This document shows, one piece after another, positions 6,434 to 12,334 of a stretch of DNA of 12,334 nt. The position numbers and the translations under genes are program-made. The notes under the pieces were generated by a model. It searched no databases. It was not told where the DNA came from and saw only the letters and a program-made list of their open reading frames with translations. The first letter of the stretch is position 1; each line of letters starts with the position of its first letter. The stretch spans positions 1 to 12,334 of the forward strand of contig CBDVBD010000094.1 of assembly GCA_965372135.1 (NCBI GenBank), in the 5' to 3' direction. The stretch comes from CBDVBD01 sp965372135. GTDB lineage: Bacteria > Electryoneota > RPQS01 > CBDVBD01.

Positions 6434-6462
6434 ATTATACATAAATTCCCCTTAAAAATAAA
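6434..6462 (-). promoter_or_regulatory. Candidate promoter for the 37-aa gene
   Basis: On the minus strand a consensus -10 TATAAT (6434-6439) is preceded by TTTATT (6457-6462) at 17-nt spacing. The -35 is poor, the -10 perfect. Transcription would begin near 6427 and give a leader of about 69 nt. The -35 overlaps a small CCCTT/AAGGG palindrome (6449-6465). Confidence 0.5.
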
Positions 6463-6588
6463 GGGTTTTCTCCATTGTTCCAGTGGATGAATGTTCCCAC
6501 CGATCGTCACGCTGTCATCCCGCAATTGATCCCCTGCCCCCGAAGGGAGAATGAATCCGTTAAAATGTACCTAAAAGTGATATTTAGC

Positions 6589-6617
6589 TTGACTTAGAAT
6601 ATATTAATTCTTATATT
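6589..6617 (+). promoter_or_regulatory. Strong sigma70-type promoter for the 1155-aa gene
   Basis: TTGACT (6589-6594), a 17-nt spacer and TATATT (6612-6617) give a start near 6624. The octamer ATATTAAT occurs twice, 12 bp apart (6601-6608 and 6613-6620), overlapping the spacer and the -10, and could be an operator. The preceding 130 bp (6463-6588) hold no gene I can support, only a TGTCATCCCGC repeat fragment at 6513-6523. Confidence 0.72.
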
Positions 6618-6623
6618 AATAGT

Positions 6624-6805
6624 GATAAGTATAAGACCAACTATTGATGATGATGAAAAACATTGATCTTTAAGCGCATGTAGTGAACTGCATCCTTATT
6701 GGGGTGGCGCAAGGCGCAGATTCGTTCAGGCTGTTTATGCCCGAGTAGCATCGCTAACTTCTTTTATCCCCTGAATGGATAGTCTGTTCGGGGATTATTT
6801 ATTTT
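6624..6805 (+). ncRNA. Candidate structured leader RNA or attenuator
   Basis: Between the promoter and the 1155-aa gene is a leader of about 236 nt. It has a hairpin ATGTAG-tgaa-CTGCAT (6678-6693), a small GCGC-aag-GCGC hairpin (6707-6717), and a terminator-like hairpin followed by a U-rich tail (6766-6805). GGGG at 6701-6704 could pair with CCCC at 6768-6771 and prevent the terminator stem, which is the logic of an attenuator. No known riboswitch consensus fits. It could instead be a small standalone RNA. Confidence 0.4.
6766..6805 (+). terminator. Terminator-like hairpin inside the leader
   Basis: ATCCCC (6766-6771) pairs with GGGGAT (6790-6795), and GAA/TTC extends the stem past one bulged T. 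TATTTATTTT follows directly. It lies 55 bp before the gene's Shine-Dalgarno region, so full read-through would be needed to express the gene. Confidence 0.5.
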
Positions 6806-6859
6806 CAAAAACACAAGAGTCATTACGCTGAAAAAAACCATTTAGTTAAGGAGGGTGCC

Positions 6860-9800
6860 ATGAACAAGCGAATGCTAATATTTGTGTTGATGTTTGGGAT
6901 GGTTAGTGCGTTGAGTGCTAACGCTACCCTAACGATGGTGTCTGAGCCGACCCTCATCGAGTGGTGGGGTACGGACACACCTCAACCGGATACCATCATG
7001 TATGACGACCCGACTGTGGGAAGTTTCATCATGTTTGATGGAACGTACTATATTTCGGTGCGGTTTACCCCGCTCTTGGATTTCGATCTCCGCGCCGCCT
7101 ACATCAGTCTTTACGTGTTCAATATGGACACCACCTTTGACGTTTGGGTGACTGGTGATAGTGGTGGGTATGCCGATCCAAGCAACATATACGAACACGT
7201 GGTTGATTACCCGGCGCTTAACGGATGGAATCAGGTGGATTTTGCGGATACCCACAGCTTTAATGCCAATCAGGATTTTCATATAGTGTACGGTCCCCTC
7301 TTCGCAACCAATGATCCTTCCGTCGGACCAGGCGTCTATCCCCTGCTCGATAGCAATGCCGACTGGTTGAACCGGAGCTATTACAACAGCACTTGGCCTA
7401 CCACACCACCCTTAACTCACATATCTGGATATGACTGGCGCTGCCGAGCTGGTGGTGAATATTCCAGCGGTGGCTGGACTGATTTGGGCGTGGCTAATGT
7501 GGACAATGTTGAGCAGGTATACTTCCTTTGCCAAAACGATCTAGCCACTTTCCGGGCGTTGATAGAAAACGTCGGCACTCTGGATGTGACCACCTATAAT
7601 GTGCAGTGGAACGTTGATGATGAAACCGGTATCACGGTGTTCACTACTGCTGGAATTTATGGACCCCTATTAGCCGGTAATAACATCACCGTAACGGCAC
7701 CTCTTGCATGGATGGCAACTACTCTTGGCGAGTTTATTGTCACCGCCGTGGTCACCGCCGCTGGCGATGCCATTCCGGAAAACGATTCCAGACAACTGGA
7801 GCAGCAGGTGGATGATCCCGCCCTGGCGCACCTGTTAGACTACGATATACCTGAACTCCAGGTACAACTAAGCCTAAATCCCAATAGTGGTCGCGCCATG
7901 GAATACGATGCCTGCACCTACCCGATTGATATTATACACCTTGAGGTGGACAATCCGGATGCCGCAGGAAATGCCATCATAAGAATATATGGTGATGACG
8001 GGCTGGATAATCCCGATCCTGGTGCAATCCTGTTTGATTCCACCGTGGCGCTTATCGTGGGGAACAACATTATTCCCACCGGGATCATTCCAATTGTGGA
8101 TGGACCATTCTACGTGGCGTATCTGTATGCAGATGCTACCACCCCGAACCTTGGCTTTGACGGCGAACCATCAGCCAGCTCCAATTTGACCATGCCTATG
8201 CAGTGGCGAACAATTAATAGTGGTGCCGACTGGCTGCTGGATTCCGGCGGTGACCTTTTCCTGCGTGCCATGGTGACTCCCCCAATGGCAGCGACCTGCG
8301 AGCCTGCTACCCAGGTTTCACCAGACATTAATATTGGTGTACAGGTGGATTACTATGTTGACGGAACGACGGTGCCATACTGTTTAGATCCAACTCATCC
8401 GCCAGGACCGAGCTACCCACACACTGCTGCATATCTGGCAATCGCAAATAGTTACCAGGACTGCTACCTGGTGTACATCAATGCCTGCTTGGATGCGAAC
8501 GAGAATCACATACCCGGTCACACGGGTCAAATTTCCAGGGTGATTCAGTTGGATTTCCATCCCAATTATGCAACCGGATTAGCGTTTGACCGCCGCGACA
8601 ACTCCTTCTGGTGTGGTGATTGGAATACTCATACTTTGTATCACTTTGCCGATATCACAGGAACCAGAACCATCGAGCTCTACGGTAGTTTCCCTGCCGG
8701 CTATTTCGGCTTACCGGAAATGCCCATTTCAGGTTTAGAAATGGATATGGAAAGCAACTCGCTGTGGGCAACAACCAATGGGAACCCCGACATGTGGCTT
8801 GAGTTCGACGTCTCTGATACAAGTGCTCCAAGCCTAATCCAAGGACCTTTTCCAATACTGTGGCAGAGCGGCGGTGGCCCTAATAGCGCGGGAGGTTTGG
8901 AATACAGCGAGTTGTTAGACCAAATAGTTGCAATCAATCAGCACACCAACTCGGTGGAGGAATTTCAGGATGTCGGCATGGGCATTCCGACGCCATTGAG
9001 TAGCTGCAATTTGTTCTATAATGGTTATTCTTATGGTCCCGCTGTTTTAGACGGTCCTCGAGCCATAATAAACGATTCTACCTATGCCCAAGGACACCTT
9101 TACACTATTGATGTCTGGTGGGAAGAAACCGGTCCGTTCCCTCTAAACGATGGTCCGCCTCCGGAACCAAACGCCAACGCTGCGGGTAAATTTCATTGTC
9201 AAAGTACAAATAAAGGAACTGGTGGTCCTGGCGGTAACTATGCACGCTCAAAAAAGAAAGAGGGTATTCACGAAAACTATAAACCACTGAAAGCTTGCAG
9301 CACCTATGCCGTATGCACGGACATAGAGGTTAAAGGAGCGGACCCAAAATTTAAATGTGTGTGTTGCGGGCACAAATTCTATTGTCGCGATGGTCCGCTT
9401 GGGGCAAGGAGGGAATATCACTTGAGCCAAACTGGTAAGGTGAGACGGGATCGTCAAAGTCTTTTTGTTGTAGGGTACATTGATTTAATCTATGGAAAGC
9501 TCGACTTCTTTGAGTCATCCATGGAATATCATGATCATGTGGGTGCACACGGGAGTAGTGCAGTAGGTTATCCCACAAGCCTGACCCCAGGAACTGACTA
9601 TAACCGATTCCTGGCGATACAGGACTCTTTGGGCACAGTAACACGATTCTCGAATCATCCTCTAAGCGTGGGACCATTAGAGACGCGTGCCATTGTAGGA
9701 CCAGATACCACCACAGAATATTCTGTATCACCAGGCGATGTAATCACCTTCGATGCTTCGGGAACCGCATCCTATCCACCGTTAGCAGTCTATACTCCAA

Positions 9801-10327
9801 GTTATTCATCACGTTATCTTGGATTCCCGGGCGATACAATCAGCGTGGAATTTGAAGTAATTAATGCGGGCGGAGCTGCTACAGTGTCACTTTTACCCAC
9901 AAGTTATCTTGGTTGGACGGTTGTTTCGTGTCCGTCCACTATCACTCTGGGTGCTGGGGAATATGACACAGTAGTGGTTCTTCTGGAGATACCACCTACT
10001 GTTAATGACTACGATGCGGACTTCTTTGAGCTTTTTGCCGCGTTAACACCTGATACTACATTTCAGGGAATGGTGATACGATCTATTCCCCCTCTTGACG
10101 TTACCATTGAAGCATTGGCTAACGATGTTGTACTGCAGTGGAGATCATCTAACAATCCCACGGATCCGCATTCGGATCGCATTAACTACAAAGTATGGCG
10201 CAGCACCGACCCATCTACGGGATTCACATCAGTTGCTACCGTCAGTGATACTACCTGGACAGACTATGGTATTTTACCTGGAAATGAAAAGCGTTTTTAC
10301 CGGATAACAGCCGGGTATTACGAATAA
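6860..10327 (+). CDS. Large secreted multidomain protein (beta-sandwich, propeller-like, Fn3-like)
   Basis: The product has 1155 residues. A signal peptide spans 1-22 (LIFVLMFGMVSALSANA). Residues about 30-200 are a beta-rich unit with many aromatic and Asp residues. About 205-320 resembles a CARDB-type adhesion domain (TFRALIENVGTLDVTTYNV). A second beta-sandwich lies at about 330-475. Residues about 555-760 read like propeller blades (GLAFDRRDNSFWCGDWN, GLEMDMESNSLWATT, GLEYSELLDQIVAINQ). A distinct Lys/Cys-rich insert lies at about 770-905 with KCVCCGHKFYC at 832-842. Residues about 975-1070 are another beta-sandwich and about 1078-1155 an Fn3-like end (VLQWRSSNNPTDP, YKVWRSTDPSTG). No C-terminal sorting domain is present. 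AAGGAGGG lies 7-8 nt before the ATG. Probably an extracellular or periplasmic binding or adhesion protein; function not known. Confidence 0.85.
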   Translation: MNKRMLIFVLMFGMVSALSANATLTMVSEPTLIEWWGTDTPQPDTIMYDDPTVGSFIMFDGTYYISVRFTPLLDFDLRAAYISLYVFNMDTTFDVWVTGDSGGYADPSNIYEHVVDYPALNGWNQVDFADTHSFNANQDFHIVYGPLFATNDPSVGPGVYPLLDSNADWLNRSYYNSTWPTTPPLTHISGYDWRCRAGGEYSSGGWTDLGVANVDNVEQVYFLCQNDLATFRALIENVGTLDVTTYNVQWNVDDETGITVFTTAGIYGPLLAGNNITVTAPLAWMATTLGEFIVTAVVTAAGDAIPENDSRQLEQQVDDPALAHLLDYDIPELQVQLSLNPNSGRAMEYDACTYPIDIIHLEVDNPDAAGNAIIRIYGDDGLDNPDPGAILFDSTVALIVGNNIIPTGIIPIVDGPFYVAYLYADATTPNLGFDGEPSASSNLTMPMQWRTINSGADWLLDSGGDLFLRAMVTPPMAATCEPATQVSPDINIGVQVDYYVDGTTVPYCLDPTHPPGPSYPHTAAYLAIANSYQDCYLVYINACLDANENHIPGHTGQISRVIQLDFHPNYATGLAFDRRDNSFWCGDWNTHTLYHFADITGTRTIELYGSFPAGYFGLPEMPISGLEMDMESNSLWATTNGNPDMWLEFDVSDTSAPSLIQGPFPILWQSGGGPNSAGGLEYSELLDQIVAINQHTNSVEEFQDVGMGIPTPLSSCNLFYNGYSYGPAVLDGPRAIINDSTYAQGHLYTIDVWWEETGPFPLNDGPPPEPNANAAGKFHCQSTNKGTGGPGGNYARSKKKEGIHENYKPLKACSTYAVCTDIEVKGADPKFKCVCCGHKFYCRDGPLGARREYHLSQTGKVRRDRQSLFVVGYIDLIYGKLDFFESSMEYHDHVGAHGSSAVGYPTSLTPGTDYNRFLAIQDSLGTVTRFSNHPLSVGPLETRAIVGPDTTTEYSVSPGDVITFDASGTASYPPLAVYTPSYSSRYLGFPGDTISVEFEVINAGGAATVSLLPTSYLGWTVVSCPSTITLGAGEYDTVVVLLEIPPTVNDYDADFFELFAALTPDTTFQGMVIRSIPPLDVTIEALANDVVLQWRSSNNPTDPHSDRINYKVWRSTDPSTGFTSVATVSDTTWTDYGILPGNEKRFYRITAGYYE

Positions 10328-10356
10328 TTTGTAGAAACCTAACCTCAAAAAACAAC

Positions 10357-10393
10357 AAAAGGCAGGTGGGCATCATCCCGTCTGCCTTTCTTT
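10357..10393 (+). terminator. Intrinsic terminator after the 1155-aa gene
   Basis: GGCAGGTGGG (10361-10370) pairs with CCCGTCTGCC (10377-10386) over 10 bp with two G-T pairs, around the loop CATCAT. AAAA precedes and TTTCTTT follows, which extends the stem by three A-T pairs. It starts about 30 bp after the stop codon and isolates dnaN from the upstream gene. Confidence 0.85.
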
Positions 10394-10543
10394 CTGCTAT
10401 TTTGATGTAAGAAACTCGTCGGTCGGGTTCTGAATCTCGTGTCGCTGGGAACTTGTCCGGACCCATCGGGATGAAAAATTCTCTATGCTCTCTAAGCAAC
10501 TGCGCGAGAAATCACGCCCAACGAAAAAATACAAAAAAACGTA

Positions 10544-10572
10544 TTGAATTTGTCATATTTCTCCATTACATT
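10544..10572 (+). promoter_or_regulatory. Candidate promoter for dnaN
   Basis: TTGAAT (10544-10549), a 17-nt spacer and TACATT (10567-10572) match the sigma70 consensus at four of six positions each. Transcription would start near 10579, about 33 nt before the dnaN ATG. It lies after a strong terminator, so dnaN needs its own promoter in this stretch and this is the best one I see. Confidence 0.45.
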
Positions 10573-10611
10573 ACCAACAAAAGAAATCAACTATGCCCGG
10601 AGGCAATTTTT

Positions 10612-11718
10612 ATGCAATTCACTGTAGGTCAACATTCGTTTCTGCAAGCCCTGTCTAAGGTTTCCAGCGTGGTGCCTCAGCGTTCCACCATCCCGGCGTT
10701 GAACAATGTCTTGTTCAACCTGTCCGGTTCGGAACTAACTCTGTCCGCCACCGACCTGGAAATTTCCCTGTCCACAAAGATCACCGTCAAAGGTTCTGAA
10801 GACGGCAGGGCGATCATTCTGGCGCGGAAGCTTTACGAAATCATTCGCGAACTACCGGACATCGACGTTACCGTGTCAGTCAACGAGGAACGGCGGGTGG
10901 AGATTTCCTGCGATCGCGGCAGCTACCAATTATCCGGCGACGACGTGGAGGATTTCCCCATGTTGCCGTCGGTTGAAGAAGGAACCGAAGTATCGATGGC
11001 GCCGGAAAAAATGCGCCGCATGATCGGAAAAGCCATCATCGCAGTCTCCCGTGATGAACTGCAGCCCGCTTTGACCGGAATCCTCCTGGAACTGCGCACC
11101 GATGAATGCCGGTGCGTGGCTACCGACGGGTACCGACTAGTCAAAATCATCGATACCTCCTTCAAGCTCGACGGCGAAGGGCAGAGCTTCATTGTCCCAC
11201 ACAAAGCCATGAATTTGTTGCATAAGCTCCTGGAAGAGGGTGGGGAACTGCGCCTGCGTTTCGACCCGAACCACCTTGTCTTCCGCTTAGACGAGTCGGA
11301 GCTAATCACTCGCTTGATCGAGGGTAAATATCCCCGCTACGAAGCCGCTATCCCCACCGGAAACACCAACATACTGCGGGTGGACCTGGAGTCATTGCGG
11401 GCATCGGTGCGTCGAGCCTCGATCTTCGCCGACTCGTTAAGCCGCCAGGTGCGGTTTAAGTTAAGCGAAAACACCATGGAGATCGCCGCTGAGGACATGG
11501 AAGTGGGCGGATCGGCACTGGAAACCTTGGAGGTGGAATACACCGGCGAGGAGCTGCAAGTTGGTTATAATTCTGCATATGTGCTGGATGCACTGAAGCA
11601 GTTGGATACCGATGAAGCCATCTTTGAGGTGGGCACCGCCGGTACGCCGGGGATACTGAAACCCACCGAGCAGATGCCGGATGAAGATTTTATGATGCTG
11701 ATTATGCCGATTCGGTAG
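10612..11718 (+). CDS. dnaN: DNA polymerase III beta subunit (sliding clamp)
   Basis: DnaN is the ring-shaped clamp that tethers DNA polymerase III to DNA. The 368-residue product has the normal length and motifs of its three domains: MQFTVGQHSFLQALSKVSSV and PALNNVLFNLSG at the start, EDFPMLP at 113-119, TDGYRLVKI at 171-179 in domain II, EGKYPRYEAAIP at 237-248, and the canonical end LIMPIR. I chose ATG 10612 because GGAGG lies 8 nt upstream and MQFTV is the typical start. The frame is open back to 10453, but those extra 53 residues match nothing in the family. In most bacteria it follows dnaA directly; here 8.4 kb intervenes. A strong terminator follows, so it is probably a single-gene unit. 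Confidence 0.98.
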   Translation: MQFTVGQHSFLQALSKVSSVVPQRSTIPALNNVLFNLSGSELTLSATDLEISLSTKITVKGSEDGRAIILARKLYEIIRELPDIDVTVSVNEERRVEISCDRGSYQLSGDDVEDFPMLPSVEEGTEVSMAPEKMRRMIGKAIIAVSRDELQPALTGILLELRTDECRCVATDGYRLVKIIDTSFKLDGEGQSFIVPHKAMNLLHKLLEEGGELRLRFDPNHLVFRLDESELITRLIEGKYPRYEAAIPTGNTNILRVDLESLRASVRRASIFADSLSRQVRFKLSENTMEIAAEDMEVGGSALETLEVEYTGEELQVGYNSAYVLDALKQLDTDEAIFEVGTAGTPGILKPTEQMPDEDFMMLIMPIR

Positions 11719-11847
11719 TGGTATCCAGTGTCTGTGTTTCCGCACTGGAGGCGGGATTTGGGGGTTAAGGCAATGGAGGGGAACCGACAGATTTTATCGT
11801 CCGGGGGTTGTGAAATGTGTTGTTTAAGGCACAGGTGGTAACGAACG

Positions 11848-11874
11848 AACCCGACCCTCCCGGTCGGGTTTTTT
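11848..11874 (+). terminator. Strong intrinsic terminator between dnaN and the DUF721 gene
   Basis: AACCCGACC (11848-11856) and GGTCGGGTT (11862-11870) form a perfect 9-bp stem with loop CTCCC, followed by a run of six T (11869-11874). It is 130 bp after the dnaN stop. The stretch between (11719-11847) has only a weak CCAGTG/CACTGG hairpin (11725-11748). Confidence 0.92.
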
Positions 11875-11888
11875 ATGGTTGTTGAGCG

Positions 11889-11976
11889 AAAAAAAACGAA
11901 AAAAAAGCGAAAAAACGCAAATTTTACGGAAAGTTTTGTGAAAAATGAGTGAAAAAAGAGCGAAAAAAATGCGAAA
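11889..11976. other. Nine helically phased A-tracts (predicted curved DNA)
   Basis: Runs of A begin at 11889, 11899, 11910, 11919, 11930, 11941, 11952, 11963 and 11974. The steps are 10, 11, 9, 11, 11, 11, 11 and 11 bp, so the tracts stay in phase with the helix over about 88 bp. Tract lengths run from three to eight. Such phasing is the classic pattern of intrinsic bending. The array begins after the terminator and runs into the first ten codons of the DUF721 gene. Confidence 0.75.
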
Positions 11977-12244
11977 TTTGGGGGATATTTTAAAGGATAT
12001 GCTCCAAGATCAAGGAATCGATCAGCGGATTCGCGAGGAGAGTGCGGTGGCGTTTTGGGAGGAGATTGTGGGGGAGAAAATTGCCAAAAATTCCCAGGCG
12101 GTGAAGATTTACCGGGGGGAATTGTTGGTGGAGGTGAAAAGCGCGGCTTGGAAGCAGCAAATCCAGATGATGAAACGCCAAATAATCAGCAAGTTAAACC
12201 AGAAACTGGGCAAAGGTACCGTGAAACAGATTCGGTTTACGTGA
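11945..12244 (+). CDS. dciA: DUF721-family protein, DciA-like helicase loader
   Basis: The 99-residue product matches the DUF721 pattern: GDILKDMLQDQGIDQRIREE (13-32), VAFWEEIVGEKIAKNSQAV (35-53), IYRGELLVEVKSAAWKQQIQ (55-74), then RQIISKLNQKLG and KQIRF at the end. DciA proteins of this family help load the replicative helicase DnaB in bacteria without DnaC or DnaI. The N-terminus is Lys/Arg-rich (SEKRAKKMR). Only a weak GGAAAG lies 13 nt before the ATG. An in-frame ATG at codon 9 is an alternative start. It sits where DUF721 genes usually lie, between dnaN and gyrB, but recF, which normally intervenes, is missing. Confidence 0.88.
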   Translation: MSEKRAKKMRNLGDILKDMLQDQGIDQRIREESAVAFWEEIVGEKIAKNSQAVKIYRGELLVEVKSAAWKQQIQMMKRQIISKLNQKLGKGTVKQIRFT

Positions 12245-12318
12245 TTATGATGATTACATTGGCTCATTGTTAAATAGTGCGACATGTCTGAAATTCAATA
12301 TCGTAAGGGGAAGGAATT

Positions 12319-12334
12319 ATGGTTAAATGTCTGG
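12319..12334 (+). CDS. Possible start of the next gene (too short to identify)
   Basis: AAGGGGAAGG lies 4-5 nt before an ATG at 12319, a strong ribosome site, and five codons (MVKCL) fit before the window ends. By gene order gyrB would be expected after a DUF721 gene, but nothing visible confirms it. An ATG at 12284 is also open to the end in another frame but has no ribosome site. Confidence 0.25.

Noticed and set aside
6490..6600. A 36-codon plus-strand ORF starting MNVPTDRH
   Set aside because: It runs through a repeat fragment and overlaps the promoter of the next gene; no ribosome site is present.
6670..6760. Cyclic-di-GMP-I (GEMM) riboswitch
   Set aside because: GGTGGCGCAAGGC resembles part of the motif, but the CAAACC segment, the GAAA loop and the exact GACGCAAAGC core are missing.
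10453..10611. N-terminal extension of dnaN to an upstream ATG
   Set aside because: The added residues match nothing in the clamp family, and ATG 10612 has a proper GGAGG and the normal MQFTV start.
11774..11842. A 22-codon ORF between dnaN and the terminator
   Set aside because: No good ribosome site, no recognisable features, and chance ORFs of this size are expected.
12284..12334. Start of the next gene at ATG 12284
   Set aside because: The frame is open to the window end, but there is no ribosome site and the 17 residues match no known start; ATG 12319 has a far better upstream site.

Overview
This is a chromosome-origin window from a bacterium that probably belongs to the FCB superphylum (Bacteroidetes/Ignavibacteria/KSB1/Cloacimonetes-like lineages). 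The main clue is a secreted beta-helix protein ending in a type IX secretion (T9SS) type-A-like sorting domain with the motif YPNPFNP. Base composition is near even. Most protein genes use Shine-Dalgarno sites, but dnaA does not. I cannot name a genus from the sequence.

Layout. Left end, minus strand: rnpA (runs off the window, apparently frameshifted at a 9-A run) and rpmH (51 aa), behind a good sigma70-type promoter. A second promoter diverges from it and drives dnaA (774-2147, plus). The 525-bp gap after dnaA holds oriC: two groups of DnaA boxes in opposite orientation, with an AT-rich stretch to their right. An 8.4-kb block then separates dnaA/oriC from dnaN. It carries a T9SS-type beta-helix protein (2673-4712), a pentapeptide-repeat membrane protein (4909-6144), a 37-aa membrane microprotein on the minus strand with its own promoter and terminator (6245-6358), and a 1155-aa secreted multidomain protein (6860-10327) behind a long leader that ends in a terminator-like hairpin. 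dnaN (10612-11718) follows, flanked by strong intrinsic terminators, then a DciA-like DUF721 gene (11945-12244) whose start lies in a run of nine helically phased A-tracts. The last bases may hold the start of the next gene.

How it works together. rnpA, rpmH, dnaA, oriC, dnaN and dciA are the conserved replication-initiation neighbourhood: initiator, origin, sliding clamp and helicase-loading factor. Two things depart from the usual order. dnaA and dnaN are separated by surface or secreted protein genes, and no recF lies between dnaN and the DUF721 gene. The cargo genes look like separate transcription units and have no evident link to replication.

I see no CRISPR array, tRNA, rRNA, transposase or phage gene. 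Short dispersed palindromic repeats occupy several intergenic gaps. I found no convincing new multi-gene system. The best leads are the candidate attenuator leader, the microprotein, the phased A-tracts, the rnpA frameshift and the split dnaA-dnaN locus.
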